From: Paenirhizobium daejeonense | GTDB lineage: Bacteria > Pseudomonadota > Alphaproteobacteria > Rhizobiales > Rhizobiaceae | Assembly: GCF_014280875.1 (NCBI RefSeq) | Contig: NZ_JACLAL010000002.1 | Location: forward strand, 496,001 to 560,000 | DNA: 64,000 bases | Reading direction: 5' to 3' | Shown here: in pieces, positions 12,068 to 19,410 of the stretch | Layout of the letters: each line of letters begins with the position of its first letter | Position numbering within the stretch: position 1 is the stretch's first letter | Position numbers and translations under genes: made by a program | Notes under the pieces: generated by a model | What the model saw: the letters and a program-made list of their open reading frames with translations, nothing else | The model's database searches: none | Told to the model about the DNA's origin: nothing

Positions 12068-12096
12068 TTGAATAAATGCATGGATCAATCATAAAT
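12068..12096 (+). promoter_or_regulatory. Candidate trxB promoter
   Basis: TTGAAT (12068-12073), a 17-base spacer and ATAAAT (12091-12096) lie 70 bases before the trxB ATG in the AT-rich lrp-trxB divergent interval. Lrp-type proteins prefer such DNA, so autoregulation of lrp or control of trxB by Lrp is possible. Consensus-based inference only. Confidence 0.4.
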
Positions 12097-12165
12097 GAAG
12101 CTACAAAGAAGTGGCGCGCGAGCTTATATCGCCCCCTCCCCTGGCCGCTTTGAAAGGAACTACCC

Positions 12166-13140
12166 ATGACTGCCCGCCATACAAAGGTGTTGATCATCGG
12201 CTCAGGCCCAGCCGGATACACGGCCGCGATCTATGCCGCCCGCGCCATGCTGAAGCCCGTTCTCATCGCCGGCATGGAACAGGGCGGTCAGCTGATGATC
12301 ACGACCGACGTGGAGAACTATCCCGGTTTCGGCGATCCTATCCAGGGTCCGTGGCTGATGGAGCAGATGCTGAAGCAGGCAACCCATGTCGGCGCCGAGA
12401 TCGTCAACGATCTGGTGACCGAGGTCGACGTTTCCCGCCGCCCCTTCACCGCTCGCACTGATTCCGGCGCGGTATGGACCGCCGATACACTCATCATCGC
12501 CACCGGCGCCAAGGCCAAGTGGCTCGGTATCGAGAGCGAGCAGCATTTCCAGGGCTTCGGCGTTTCGGCTTGCGCCACCTGTGACGGCTTCTTCTATCGC
12601 AACAAGGACGTCATCGTGGTCGGCGGTGGCAATTCGGCCGTGGAAGAGGCGCTTTACCTCTCCCACATCGCCAAGTCCGTGACCGTGGTGCACCGCCGCG
12701 ACAGCTTCCGTTCCGAAAAGATCCTGCAGGAGCGTCTGTTCGCCAAGGATAATATCCGCGTTCTCTGGAACACCGAGGTTGCCGAAATCACCGGCGCGCC
12801 CGCCAAGCCGCCGATGCCGCCGTCTGTCAGCGGCGTGAAGCTGCGCGACACGCTGACGGGAGCCATCACCGAAACGCCGATCGACGGCGTCTTCGTCGCC
12901 ATCGGCCATGCGCCTGCGGTCGAATTGTTCAAGGGCAAACTGAAGCTCAAGTCGAACGGCTATCTCTGGACCGCACCCGACAGCACGGCCACGGACGTAT
13001 CGGGCGTTTTCGCTGCCGGCGACGTGACCGACGACATCTACCGGCAGGCGATCACCGCCGCCGGCATGGGCTGCATGGCAGCGCTTGAAGCCGAGCGCTT
13101 CCTGGGCGCCCAGCCGGTACAGGCCGAAGCTGCGGAGTAA
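12166..13140 (+). CDS. trxB: Thioredoxin-disulfide reductase
   Basis: TrxB (324 residues) uses NADPH and FAD to reduce thioredoxin. The FAD motif IIGSGPAGYTAA is at residues 10-21, the redox-active CATC pair at Cys136/Cys139 (as in E. coli TrxB), the NADPH motif VGGGNSAVEEA follows, and the second FAD motif is AAGDVTDDIYRQA near the C-terminus. Length is standard. The lsrB reading frame begins at or just after the trxB stop, so the two are probably co-transcribed; LsrB-type regulators are linked to redox balance in S. meliloti, which suits this pairing. Confidence 0.97.
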   Translation: MTARHTKVLIIGSGPAGYTAAIYAARAMLKPVLIAGMEQGGQLMITTDVENYPGFGDPIQGPWLMEQMLKQATHVGAEIVNDLVTEVDVSRRPFTARTDSGAVWTADTLIIATGAKAKWLGIESEQHFQGFGVSACATCDGFFYRNKDVIVVGGGNSAVEEALYLSHIAKSVTVVHRRDSFRSEKILQERLFAKDNIRVLWNTEVAEITGAPAKPPMPPSVSGVKLRDTLTGAITETPIDGVFVAIGHAPAVELFKGKLKLKSNGYLWTAPDSTATDVSGVFAAGDVTDDIYRQAITAAGMGCMAALEAERFLGAQPVQAEAAE

Positions 13141-13160
13141 TGGTCATGAGAGGGGGTGGC

Positions 13161-14057
13161 ATGCCGTTGGATTGGGACAAGTTGCGCATTTTTCATTCGG
13201 CCGCAGAAGCTGGGTCATTCACCCATGCGGCCGACAAGTTGCACCTTTCCCAGTCGGCGATCAGCCGCCAGGTCAGCGCGCTGGAACAGGATATCGGCGT
13301 CAAGCTGTTCCACCGTCACGCGCGCGGCCTTATCCTCACAGAACAGGGCGAATTGCTCTATCGCACCGCCCATGACGTGCTACTGAAGCTCGAAACGGTG
13401 AAGATGCAACTCACCGAGACGACGGAAAAGCCGAGCGGCAAGCTCCGCGTCACGACGACTGTCGGTCTCGGCCAGGGTTGGCTTACGGACAAGGTGCAGG
13501 AATTCCTGCAGCTTTACCCGGACATGTCCATCCAGCTCATCCTCGACAACGAGGAACTGGACGTGAACATGCGTCACGCCGACTGCGCCATCCGACTGCG
13601 CCAGCCGCAGCAATCCGACCTGATCCAGCGCAAGCTCTTTACCGTGCACATGCACGTTTATGCAGCACCGTCCTACATCAACCGTTATGGCGAGCCGCAG
13701 TCGATCGAGGATCTCGACAACCACCGCATCATAACATTCGGCGAACCGGCTCCCGGATACCTTCTGGACGTGAACTGGCTGGAAATTGCCGGACGCTCGT
13801 CCGACAACCCGCGAATGCCCCACCTCCAGATCAACAGCCAGACCTCGATCAAGCGGGCCTGCCTCTTGGGAATCGGTCTCGCCTGCCTTCCGGACTACAT
13901 CGTCGGTCGCGATCCGGGACTGATTCAACTGTCCCTAAGCGCTGACGTGCCCTCGTTCGACACTTATTTCTGCTATCCGGACGAAATGAAAAATGCTGCA
14001 AAGCTGAAAGTCTTCAGAGACTTTATCGTCGCAAAGGCCAGAAATTGGAACTTTTAG
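13161..14057 (+). CDS. lsrB: LysR-family regulator LsrB/VtlR
   Basis: A 298-residue LysR-type regulator: N-terminal wHTH (FHSAAEAGSFTHAADKLHLSQSAISRQVSALE, written here as residues 11-42) and a substrate-binding-like effector domain. It matches LsrB of S. meliloti and VtlR of Brucella/Agrobacterium in context (directly after trxB) and style. Cysteines are at 142, 234, 242 and 271; S. meliloti LsrB is reported to sense oxidation through cysteines, and VtlR activates small RNA genes in relatives. ATG 13161 follows AGGGGG; an ATG at 13140 overlapping the trxB stop is an alternative. An inverted repeat and an RNA candidate follow it. Confidence 0.88.
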   Translation: MPLDWDKLRIFHSAAEAGSFTHAADKLHLSQSAISRQVSALEQDIGVKLFHRHARGLILTEQGELLYRTAHDVLLKLETVKMQLTETTEKPSGKLRVTTTVGLGQGWLTDKVQEFLQLYPDMSIQLILDNEELDVNMRHADCAIRLRQPQQSDLIQRKLFTVHMHVYAAPSYINRYGEPQSIEDLDNHRIITFGEPAPGYLLDVNWLEIAGRSSDNPRMPHLQINSQTSIKRACLLGIGLACLPDYIVGRDPGLIQLSLSADVPSFDTYFCYPDEMKNAAKLKVFRDFIVAKARNWNF

Positions 14058-14061
14058 GCTG

Positions 14062-14076
14062 TTTTTGCAGCAAAAA
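14062..14076. repeat. Inverted repeat after lsrB
   Basis: TTTTTGC-A-GCAAAAA is a perfect 7-bp inverted repeat around one base, five bases after the lsrB stop. The spacing is too tight for an RNA hairpin, so if functional it is a protein-binding site, perhaps for control of the downstream RNA candidate. Confidence 0.35.
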
Positions 14077-14111
14077 GAGTAGGCCTGCACATCACGCATG
14101 CCTGACATGCA

Positions 14112-14274
14112 TAAAAAAGCATTGTTCACTGCACAAAAAACCACCATATCGCACACAGCTGATGCACATGGTGGCTTTCCTCCCAGTTCCACCGCAGCAG
14201 CTGTTCCCCTCTGGAGGTTTTTGACCTTCACACTTCAAAGGGCCCTGGAGCGATCCGGTGGCCCTCTTTTTTTT
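14112..14274 (+). ncRNA. Candidate trans-acting small RNA downstream of lsrB
   Basis: In the 394-base gap between lsrB and the ArsR gene lie ordered hairpins: CCACCAT/ATGGTGG (14141-14147 with 14168-14174), then CCTCCCAG/CTGGAGG (14179-14186 with 14211-14217), then a strong terminator (14239-14274). The CCTCCC element is complementary to Shine-Dalgarno sites, a common feature of alphaproteobacterial sRNAs such as AbcR and the alpha-r families. A smaller GCATG/CATGC hairpin lies at 14096-14110. The 5' end is a guess; a plain lsrB 3' UTR is the alternative. Bases 14275-14451 are AT-rich ArsR promoter DNA with nothing else recognised. Confidence 0.45.
14239..14274 (+). terminator. Rho-independent terminator of lsrB/sRNA candidate
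   Basis: AGGGCC-CTGGA (14239-14249) pairs with TCCGG-T-GGCCCT (14254-14265) around GCGA, with one bulged T, followed by C and eight Ts (14267-14274). This is one of the strongest terminators in the window. Confidence 0.85.
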
Positions 14275-14451
14275 CTCACACATTCCCACGTATCCAAGCA
14301 ATGATGAATGGAAGCTCGCCGATTCTGAAAATTTCAAGAACTGTCCCTAAAATGAGCCAACCTGCGGAATGGGTTTACGGTTACCTAGTTTGACACCTTA
14401 TTTCGTCGCCATATTTGAACTGCTTCCACTCCGATACGGAAACACAACCAT

Positions 14452-14745
14452 ATGAATCTTGACGAGACCCTCAAAGCGCTTGCACATCCCGCAAGGATCG
14501 AAATGCTCGTGTGGCTCAAGCAACCCGAGATCCATTTCCCAGATCGCCCTCATCCGATGGAGATGGGCGTGAGCGCAGGTCAGTTCGAGCGTTGTGGACT
14601 ATCGCAGTCCACGGTATCTGCCCACCTCACCACGCTACAACGCGCCGGGCTCGTACTGTCTACCCGCGTCGGCCAGTGGGTGCTGTATCGTCGTAACGAG
14701 GAAGCGATCGGCAAATTCCTCGCCGCCTTGAACACGGCCCTCTGA
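14452..14745 (+). CDS. ArsR-family winged-helix regulator, single cysteine
   Basis: A 97-residue ArsR/SmtB-type protein: LKALAHPARIEMLVWL is the dimer and HTH entry helix, LSQSTVSAHLTTLQRAGLV (residues 50-68) the recognition helix and turn, and TRVGQWVLYRRN the wing. The classical metal box (CxC) is missing; its only cysteine is Cys48, right before the recognition helix. It lies 73 bases upstream of an Old Yellow Enzyme in the same direction, so it probably represses that gene and senses an electrophile or oxidant through Cys48 (inference). ATG 14452 is the only sensible start. Confidence 0.82.
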   Translation: MNLDETLKALAHPARIEMLVWLKQPEIHFPDRPHPMEMGVSAGQFERCGLSQSTVSAHLTTLQRAGLVLSTRVGQWVLYRRNEEAIGKFLAALNTAL

Positions 14746-14818
14746 GACACCAGATTCGGATCTCCAAAATATCAGCCACATCCCGCCATTGGATAACTTG
14801 GATATTTATAGAGGTCTT

Positions 14819-15928
14819 ATGTCCAGCCTTTTCGACCCCATCACCCTTGGCCGCACTACGCTTGCTAATCGCATTGCCATGGCTCCGCTTACGCGAAACC
14901 GCTCACCGGGGGCCATACCCAACAATCTGAACGTCACCTATTACGAACAGCGCGCATCCGCTGGCCTGATCATCACCGAGGGTACGCCGATCACCCAGCA
15001 GGGCCAAGGCTATGCTCAGGTCCCCGGCCTTTATCTTCCCGAAGCGATCGAAGGCTGGAAGCGCGTCACCTCCGCGGTGCACTCGGCCGGCGGCAAGATC
15101 GCCGTCCAGCTTTGGCACGTCGGACGCATTTCCCATACCTCCCTGCAGCCCAACGGCGCGGCTCCCGTCGCCCCTTCCGCCATCCGTGCCAAGTCGAAGA
15201 CCTACATCATCAACGATGATGGCACCGGAGCATTTGCCGACACGTCGGAACCCCGCGCCCTCGACATCTCCGAGATCCCCGGCATTCTTGAGGATTACCG
15301 CCGCGCTGCACGTGCAGCTGTCGACGCCGGTTTCGATGCCGTAGAGATCCACGCCGCCAACGGCTACCTGATCGACCAGTTTCTCCGCGCCGATACCAAT
15401 CACCGCACGGACGCCTATGGCGGTTCGATCGAAAACCGCATCCGCTTCGCAATCGAAGTGGTTGAGGCCATCGTCAACGAGATCGGCGCAGACCGCACCG
15501 GCATCCGTATTTCGCCGGTCACCCCGGCAAACGATGCATCCGACCCGGATCCGCAGCCGGTTTTCAATGCACTCGTGGAAAAGCTAGCCGCCTATGACCT
15601 CGCCTTCATCCATGTGATCGAGGGTGCGACCGGCGGCCCGCGCGACAATCTGCCCTTCGATTGGGCTGGCCTGAAGGCTGCTTACCGCGCCAAGGGCGGC
15701 AAGGCCGTTTGGATGGTCAACAACGGCTACGATCGCGACATGGCAATCGAGGCTGTCGAATCCGGCCGCGCCGACATGGTGTCCTTCGGCAAGCTCTTCA
15801 TCTCCAACCCGGACCTCGTCCAGCGCTTTAAGGAAAATGCTCCCCTCAACGAGGCGGACCGCAACACCTTCTACGGCGGTGGCGCGGAGGGTTACACCAA
15901 CTACCCGACGCTGGCGCTTTCCGCCTGA
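14819..15928 (+). CDS. Old Yellow Enzyme family alkene reductase (NemA-like)
   Basis: A 369-residue FMN-dependent (beta/alpha)8-barrel that reduces activated C=C bonds such as N-ethylmaleimide, enones and quinone-like electrophiles with NAD(P)H. Visible are the N-terminal NRIAMAPLTRNRSP block, QLWHVGRISH, the substrate-binding pair in EIHAANGYLIDQ (His178, Asn181), AYGGSIENR, and the C-terminal FGKLFISNPDLVQR phosphate-binding region. ATG 14819 has GAGG upstream. The ArsR gene just before it suggests an electrophile-inducible pair analogous in logic, not in regulator family, to nemRA. Confidence 0.93.
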   Translation: MSSLFDPITLGRTTLANRIAMAPLTRNRSPGAIPNNLNVTYYEQRASAGLIITEGTPITQQGQGYAQVPGLYLPEAIEGWKRVTSAVHSAGGKIAVQLWHVGRISHTSLQPNGAAPVAPSAIRAKSKTYIINDDGTGAFADTSEPRALDISEIPGILEDYRRAARAAVDAGFDAVEIHAANGYLIDQFLRADTNHRTDAYGGSIENRIRFAIEVVEAIVNEIGADRTGIRISPVTPANDASDPDPQPVFNALVEKLAAYDLAFIHVIEGATGGPRDNLPFDWAGLKAAYRAKGGKAVWMVNNGYDRDMAIEAVESGRADMVSFGKLFISNPDLVQRFKENAPLNEADRNTFYGGGAEGYTNYPTLALSA

Positions 15929-15947
15929 GCATCACGGCAAAAGTACG

Positions 15948-15978
15948 AATGCCCCGCTTCCGCGGGGCATTATCTTTT
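15948..15978. terminator. Bidirectional terminator
   Basis: AATGCCCCGC (15948-15957) pairs perfectly with GCGGGGCATT (15962-15971) around TTCC, followed by ATCTTTT. It separates the OYE gene from the convergent membrane-protein gene. Confidence 0.8.
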
Positions 15979-15989
15979 GAGCGTTCCGC

Positions 15990-16376
15990 CTATCGCAGGC
16001 TGCGGAACGCTAAGCGAACCGATATCGCGCACATCAGCGCTCCATTCGCCGGGTGCAGAGCCGCCACCAGCGGCATGTCGACCTCCTGCCCCACCACGAC
16101 CACGGCGATCTGCAGGAGATAGCTGGTCGCCAGCAGCGCCGTCAGTTCACGGACGGCGCTCAGCCGAGGCGACATGAAGGCCTGCGCCAGCATCCCGAGG
16201 ATCGGCAGGACGATGATGCTGCCGACGATGCGATGCACGACCCAATCAACCCCGCCCCCGAAGATCGCCATGCCTGCGAGGTAGAACTGGATGCCGATGC
16301 CCGCGCCGGTCAGGATCGCCATCCCCATGAAGACGAGGCTTGCGGGAGCCGGTTTTACCTCTATCCGCACACTCAT
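15990..16376 (-). CDS. Small four-TM membrane protein (DUF6220-like)
   Basis: A 128-residue protein with four predicted membrane helices (LVFMGMAILTGAGIGIQFYL, VGSIIVLPILGMLA, LTALLATSYLLQIAVVVVG, and a C-terminal segment after ALHPANGALM). The small size, the conserved-looking HPANG and the spacing resemble the DUF6220 family; that is a tentative match. Its ATG overlaps the stop of the upstream SDR gene by 4 bases, so the two are translationally coupled and probably controlled by the divergent LysR gene. Function unknown. Confidence 0.7.
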   Translation of the reverse strand: MSVRIEVKPAPASLVFMGMAILTGAGIGIQFYLAGMAIFGGGVDWVVHRIVGSIIVLPILGMLAQAFMSPRLSAVRELTALLATSYLLQIAVVVVGQEVDMPLVAALHPANGALMCAISVRLAFRSLR

Positions 16377-17422
16377 GCCGCTCTCCCGGCCAAGGGAGCC
16401 GATGTCGAACCCGCCTGACTATCTGTCCGGGATGCCTCGCCTGCCCGTTCAGGAAGGCAGCCAAGGCTTGCCAGGGTAGTCGCGACAGCCTCGTCGATGG
16501 GCGTCCGCGGCTCCTCTCCGAGAAATTCGACGAGATTCCGATCGTCCATCATAACCTCTCTGGTCCAGAGGTAACGCATTTCGAGGAGTTCCCGAAAGAG
16601 CGGCACGAAGGGCGATGCAAGCATAACCAGCAGCCACGGGAAGCGCTGCAACTTGAGATCCGGTCGTCCCGTGACCCGGCGGATGGAAGCCGCCAGTTCG
16701 GTACCGTCCCGATCCCGGAAACCTGCCATGTGGAAGCGCGCGAAGGTCGGCAACCGGTCGGCATGCTCCAGCAGGCGCACCATGGTCTCAGCGACATCCG
16801 GCAGATAGGCCCATTGATGACCAACTCCGGGCGACGACGGGTTGGTGATCGCGACAACGGGCGCGCCGGGCTTGATGACACCCTGCGCAAACCAGTTATT
16901 ACCGGCGCCGGGACCAAAGAAATCGCCCGCCCGGACGATCAGCACCGGCACGCCATCGGCGGCCGCAGCTTCCAGCCGGCGCTCAAGCTCGACCCTTATC
17001 TGCCCCTTGCGGGTCACAGGATGCTGCGGGCTATCCTCGCGAACCAACGGAAAACTGTCCGGCCCAAAATTATAGACCGTCCCCGGCATCAGAACGCGCG
17101 CGCCGTGACGCTTTGCGGCGGCAATCGTGCTGTCGATCATCGGCAGCACCAGCTTGCCCCAGTTGCGATAGCCGGGCGGGTTGACGCCATGGACGATGAG
17201 GCTCGCGCCCTGGGCCGCCCCAACCACGTCGGCAGGGTTCATGGCATCTCCTTGCACCCACTCATATTGCGGCATCCTTGACTGCATCTCGGCCGCGCGC
17301 CGATGCATGGCGCGAACACGATACCCCCGCTCCACGAGCGTGGCGGCGACCGCGCCGCCGACACCGCCGGTAGCCCCGAGAACAAGGGCTACGGACGGAT
17401 GAATGGCTGTTGTCTCTGTCAT
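16373..17422 (-). CDS. NAD(P)-dependent atypical SDR (epimerase/NmrA-like)
   Basis: A 349-residue extended/atypical short-chain dehydrogenase. The Rossmann motif ALVLGATGGVGGAVA is at residues 12-26, followed by VRAMHRR and WVQGDAMNPADV as in NAD(P)-sugar epimerase and NmrA-type proteins; PGTVYNFGP replaces the usual YxxxK region, and VLIVRAGDFFGPG is the typical after-catalytic strand. It heads a two-gene operon with a small membrane protein and lies opposite a LysR gene with 93 bases between, the usual layout for LysR-controlled targets. Substrate unknown. Confidence 0.85.
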   Translation of the reverse strand: MTETTAIHPSVALVLGATGGVGGAVAATLVERGYRVRAMHRRAAEMQSRMPQYEWVQGDAMNPADVVGAAQGASLIVHGVNPPGYRNWGKLVLPMIDSTIAAAKRHGARVLMPGTVYNFGPDSFPLVREDSPQHPVTRKGQIRVELERRLEAAAADGVPVLIVRAGDFFGPGAGNNWFAQGVIKPGAPVVAITNPSSPGVGHQWAYLPDVAETMVRLLEHADRLPTFARFHMAGFRDRDGTELAASIRRVTGRPDLKLQRFPWLLVMLASPFVPLFRELLEMRYLWTREVMMDDRNLVEFLGEEPRTPIDEAVATTLASLGCLPERAGEASRTDSQAGSTSAPLAGRAA

Positions 17423-17515
17423 GGCCTGAACTCCTTAGTTTCGATGCAAGGAGTATCCGGCAAGGTCGTGATATACGGAATTGTCAGAATTTCTTTAGCT
17501 GCTATACATTTAAAT

Positions 17516-18406
17516 ATGAGGAGCGAACTGACTTGGGACTATTATCGCACCTTCTTGACGGTGCTGCGCGAGGGATCGCTATCCGCCGCCGCGCGCGAAC
17601 TTGGCCTGACGCAGCCGACCGTCGGCCGTCATATCGATGCGCTGGAACGAGCAGGTGGCGGGCCTCTCTTCCTGCGGACGCCGAAAGGACTGCTGCCGAC
17701 GGAGACCGCCAGACAGATGCGTCCTCACGCAGAAACCATGGCGGCAACGGCAGCCGCACTGGAGCGAACCGCCTCGGGGCGTTCCGATTCGACAACCGGA
17801 ACTGTGCGCATCAGCGCCAGCGAGGTGATCGGGGTAGAGATTCTTCCACCGATCCTTGCGGACCTTCAAGAGGCCCATCCCGGCCTGAATATCGAACTGT
17901 CTGCATCAGACGAGGTAGAAGACCTGCTGAATCAAGCGGCCGACATCGCCATACGCATGGTCGAGCCGGAGCAGGATGCATTGCTCTTCAGACGCATCGG
18001 ACGCATTCCACTCGGCTTTTATGCTCATCGGCGTTATCTCTCCCGCCATGGCACGCCGCAATCTCTGGCCGAGCTTGCCGAACATCGCCTCATCGGCTTC
18101 GACCGGCACCTCGCCTATATCCGCAGCATTCTTGCCGGAAGGCCCGATCTCGCGGACACCCATTTCTCCTTCCGCACGGACAGCAATCTCGCACAATTTG
18201 CCGCGATCAGGGCCGGTGTAGGCATCGGCATGTGTCAGGACGGACTCGCTCAGCACTATCCGGATCTCGTACCAATATTGCCCGGCGCACTGGGAATATC
18301 GCTCGATACCTATGTCGTAATGCATGAGAGCCTGAAGACGGCCCCGCGCTGCCGCGTGGCTTTTGATGCGCTGGTCAAGGGGTTACTGGACTATATCGAC
18401 CACTAG
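17516..18406 (+). CDS. LysR-family transcriptional regulator
   Basis: A 296-residue LysR regulator starting MRSELTWDYYRTFL at ATG 17516, with the wHTH GSLSAAARELGLTQPTVGRH near residues 20-40 and the effector-binding domain after residue ~90 (GTVRISASEVIGVEILPPIL). It is divergent from the SDR-membrane protein operon and likely regulates it. The short VOC gene follows only 10 bases after its stop, so these two may be co-transcribed. The intergenic DNA at 17423-17515 is AT-rich, but I could not assign a unique T-N11-A site. Confidence 0.9.
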   Translation: MRSELTWDYYRTFLTVLREGSLSAAARELGLTQPTVGRHIDALERAGGGPLFLRTPKGLLPTETARQMRPHAETMAATAAALERTASGRSDSTTGTVRISASEVIGVEILPPILADLQEAHPGLNIELSASDEVEDLLNQAADIAIRMVEPEQDALLFRRIGRIPLGFYAHRRYLSRHGTPQSLAELAEHRLIGFDRHLAYIRSILAGRPDLADTHFSFRTDSNLAQFAAIRAGVGIGMCQDGLAQHYPDLVPILPGALGISLDTYVVMHESLKTAPRCRVAFDALVKGLLDYIDH

Positions 18407-18416
18407 GAATTCGGAA

Positions 18417-18893
18417 ATGAGCGAACTCACACGTGCCCAACGGGACGCATCGACGGGAACCGGTACCCGACCAACCGGGGGCTTTGCGCCTCTCGTCCCC
18501 GAACTCGATGTCACCAGTATCGAGACAAGCCTGAACTTCTGGTGCAATGGCCTGGGCTTTCGCATCGCCTATGACCGCCCGGCCGCGAAATTCGCCTATC
18601 TCGAGCGGCAAGGTGCCCAGTTGATGCTCTGCCAGATAAACGGCAACTGGAAGACGGGCGCCCTGGAGAGACCCTTCGGGCGCGGCATCAATTTCCAGAT
18701 CGCCACAGACGATCTCGAACCGATACTTGAATCCTTGCGCGAACTGGACTGGCCGCTCTTCGAAACGGTGAGCGAAAGCTGGTATCGCATTGGGGAGAAT
18801 CAGGAAAACGGTTCGCGGGAATTCCTCGTGCAGGACCCTGACGGCTATCTGATCCGCTTTTCCCAATCGATTGGAACGCGCTCCGTCGACTGA
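18417..18893 (+). CDS. VOC-family protein, bleomycin resistance/glyoxalase-like
   Basis: A 158-residue vicinal-oxygen-chelate fold protein: APLVPELDVTSIETSLNFW opens the first beta-alpha-beta unit, GFRIAYDRP and FAYLERQGAQLML follow, and VQDPDGYLIRFSQSIG closes the second. The pattern is that of bleomycin-binding/glyoxalase superfamily proteins that bind or detoxify small molecules. The start at ATG 18417 follows GGAA. It may share a transcript with the preceding LysR gene. Drug binding is not shown by sequence. Confidence 0.85.
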   Translation: MSELTRAQRDASTGTGTRPTGGFAPLVPELDVTSIETSLNFWCNGLGFRIAYDRPAAKFAYLERQGAQLMLCQINGNWKTGALERPFGRGINFQIATDDLEPILESLRELDWPLFETVSESWYRIGENQENGSREFLVQDPDGYLIRFSQSIGTRSVD

Positions 18894-18980
18894 CGGCTGG
18901 TGCGCTAGATCGCTGAACGGCTGACTCTGACGGCAGGCGATCAAGCGCGCCGGGCGGATCCGAAAAGATCTCGGCGCACG

Positions 18981-19244
18981 CTAGAGGGAAGAATTCGCCT
19001 GATGAGGATCGTCGATCTCGACCTCAGGGCGATCGCCGCCGTCTGAATATTCATCCCGCCACCTGCCCTGCTCATCCTGGTAGCTGATCTCGACGGGTTC
19101 GTCGCCGACTTGCTGTTCCTGCATGACTATGCGAGCCGCTTCCAGCGCCTCCGCGTGACTGCCGAACGTCTCGGAGAACACGTTTCCAAGCTTGTAGGCC
19201 CAACCACCATCATGAGGAACAATCTCGTAAACGATCTTTGTCAT
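18981..19244 (-). CDS. DUF2188-like small protein
   Basis: An 87-residue protein whose first 45 residues (YEIVPHDGGWAYKLGN, then FGSHAEALEAAR) match the DUF2188 pattern, a small beta-rich fold with a W-x-[YV] core and a helix that reads shared data such as AEALEAAR. The C-terminal half is acidic (WRDEYSDGGDRPEVEIDD). The start is firmly set by AAGGAGG directly upstream of ATG 19244. Function unknown; not clearly linked to either neighbour. Confidence 0.78.
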   Translation of the reverse strand: MTKIVYEIVPHDGGWAYKLGNVFSETFGSHAEALEAARIVMQEQQVGDEPVEISYQDEQGRWRDEYSDGGDRPEVEIDDPHQANSSL

Positions 19245-19410
19245 TCTTTCCTCCTTCCAAGCCGTGGCATTATCACACCAAGTAGCACAAACATCAAACG
19301 GGATGGAAAAATGAGCTCCCGTGAAAGATTTCCGGTCCGAAAGGACTGGACACGGCACGCTTTTAAGCTGTTCTGGAAGACAGCTCTTCCTCAGCCAAGG
19401 CATCTCATCC

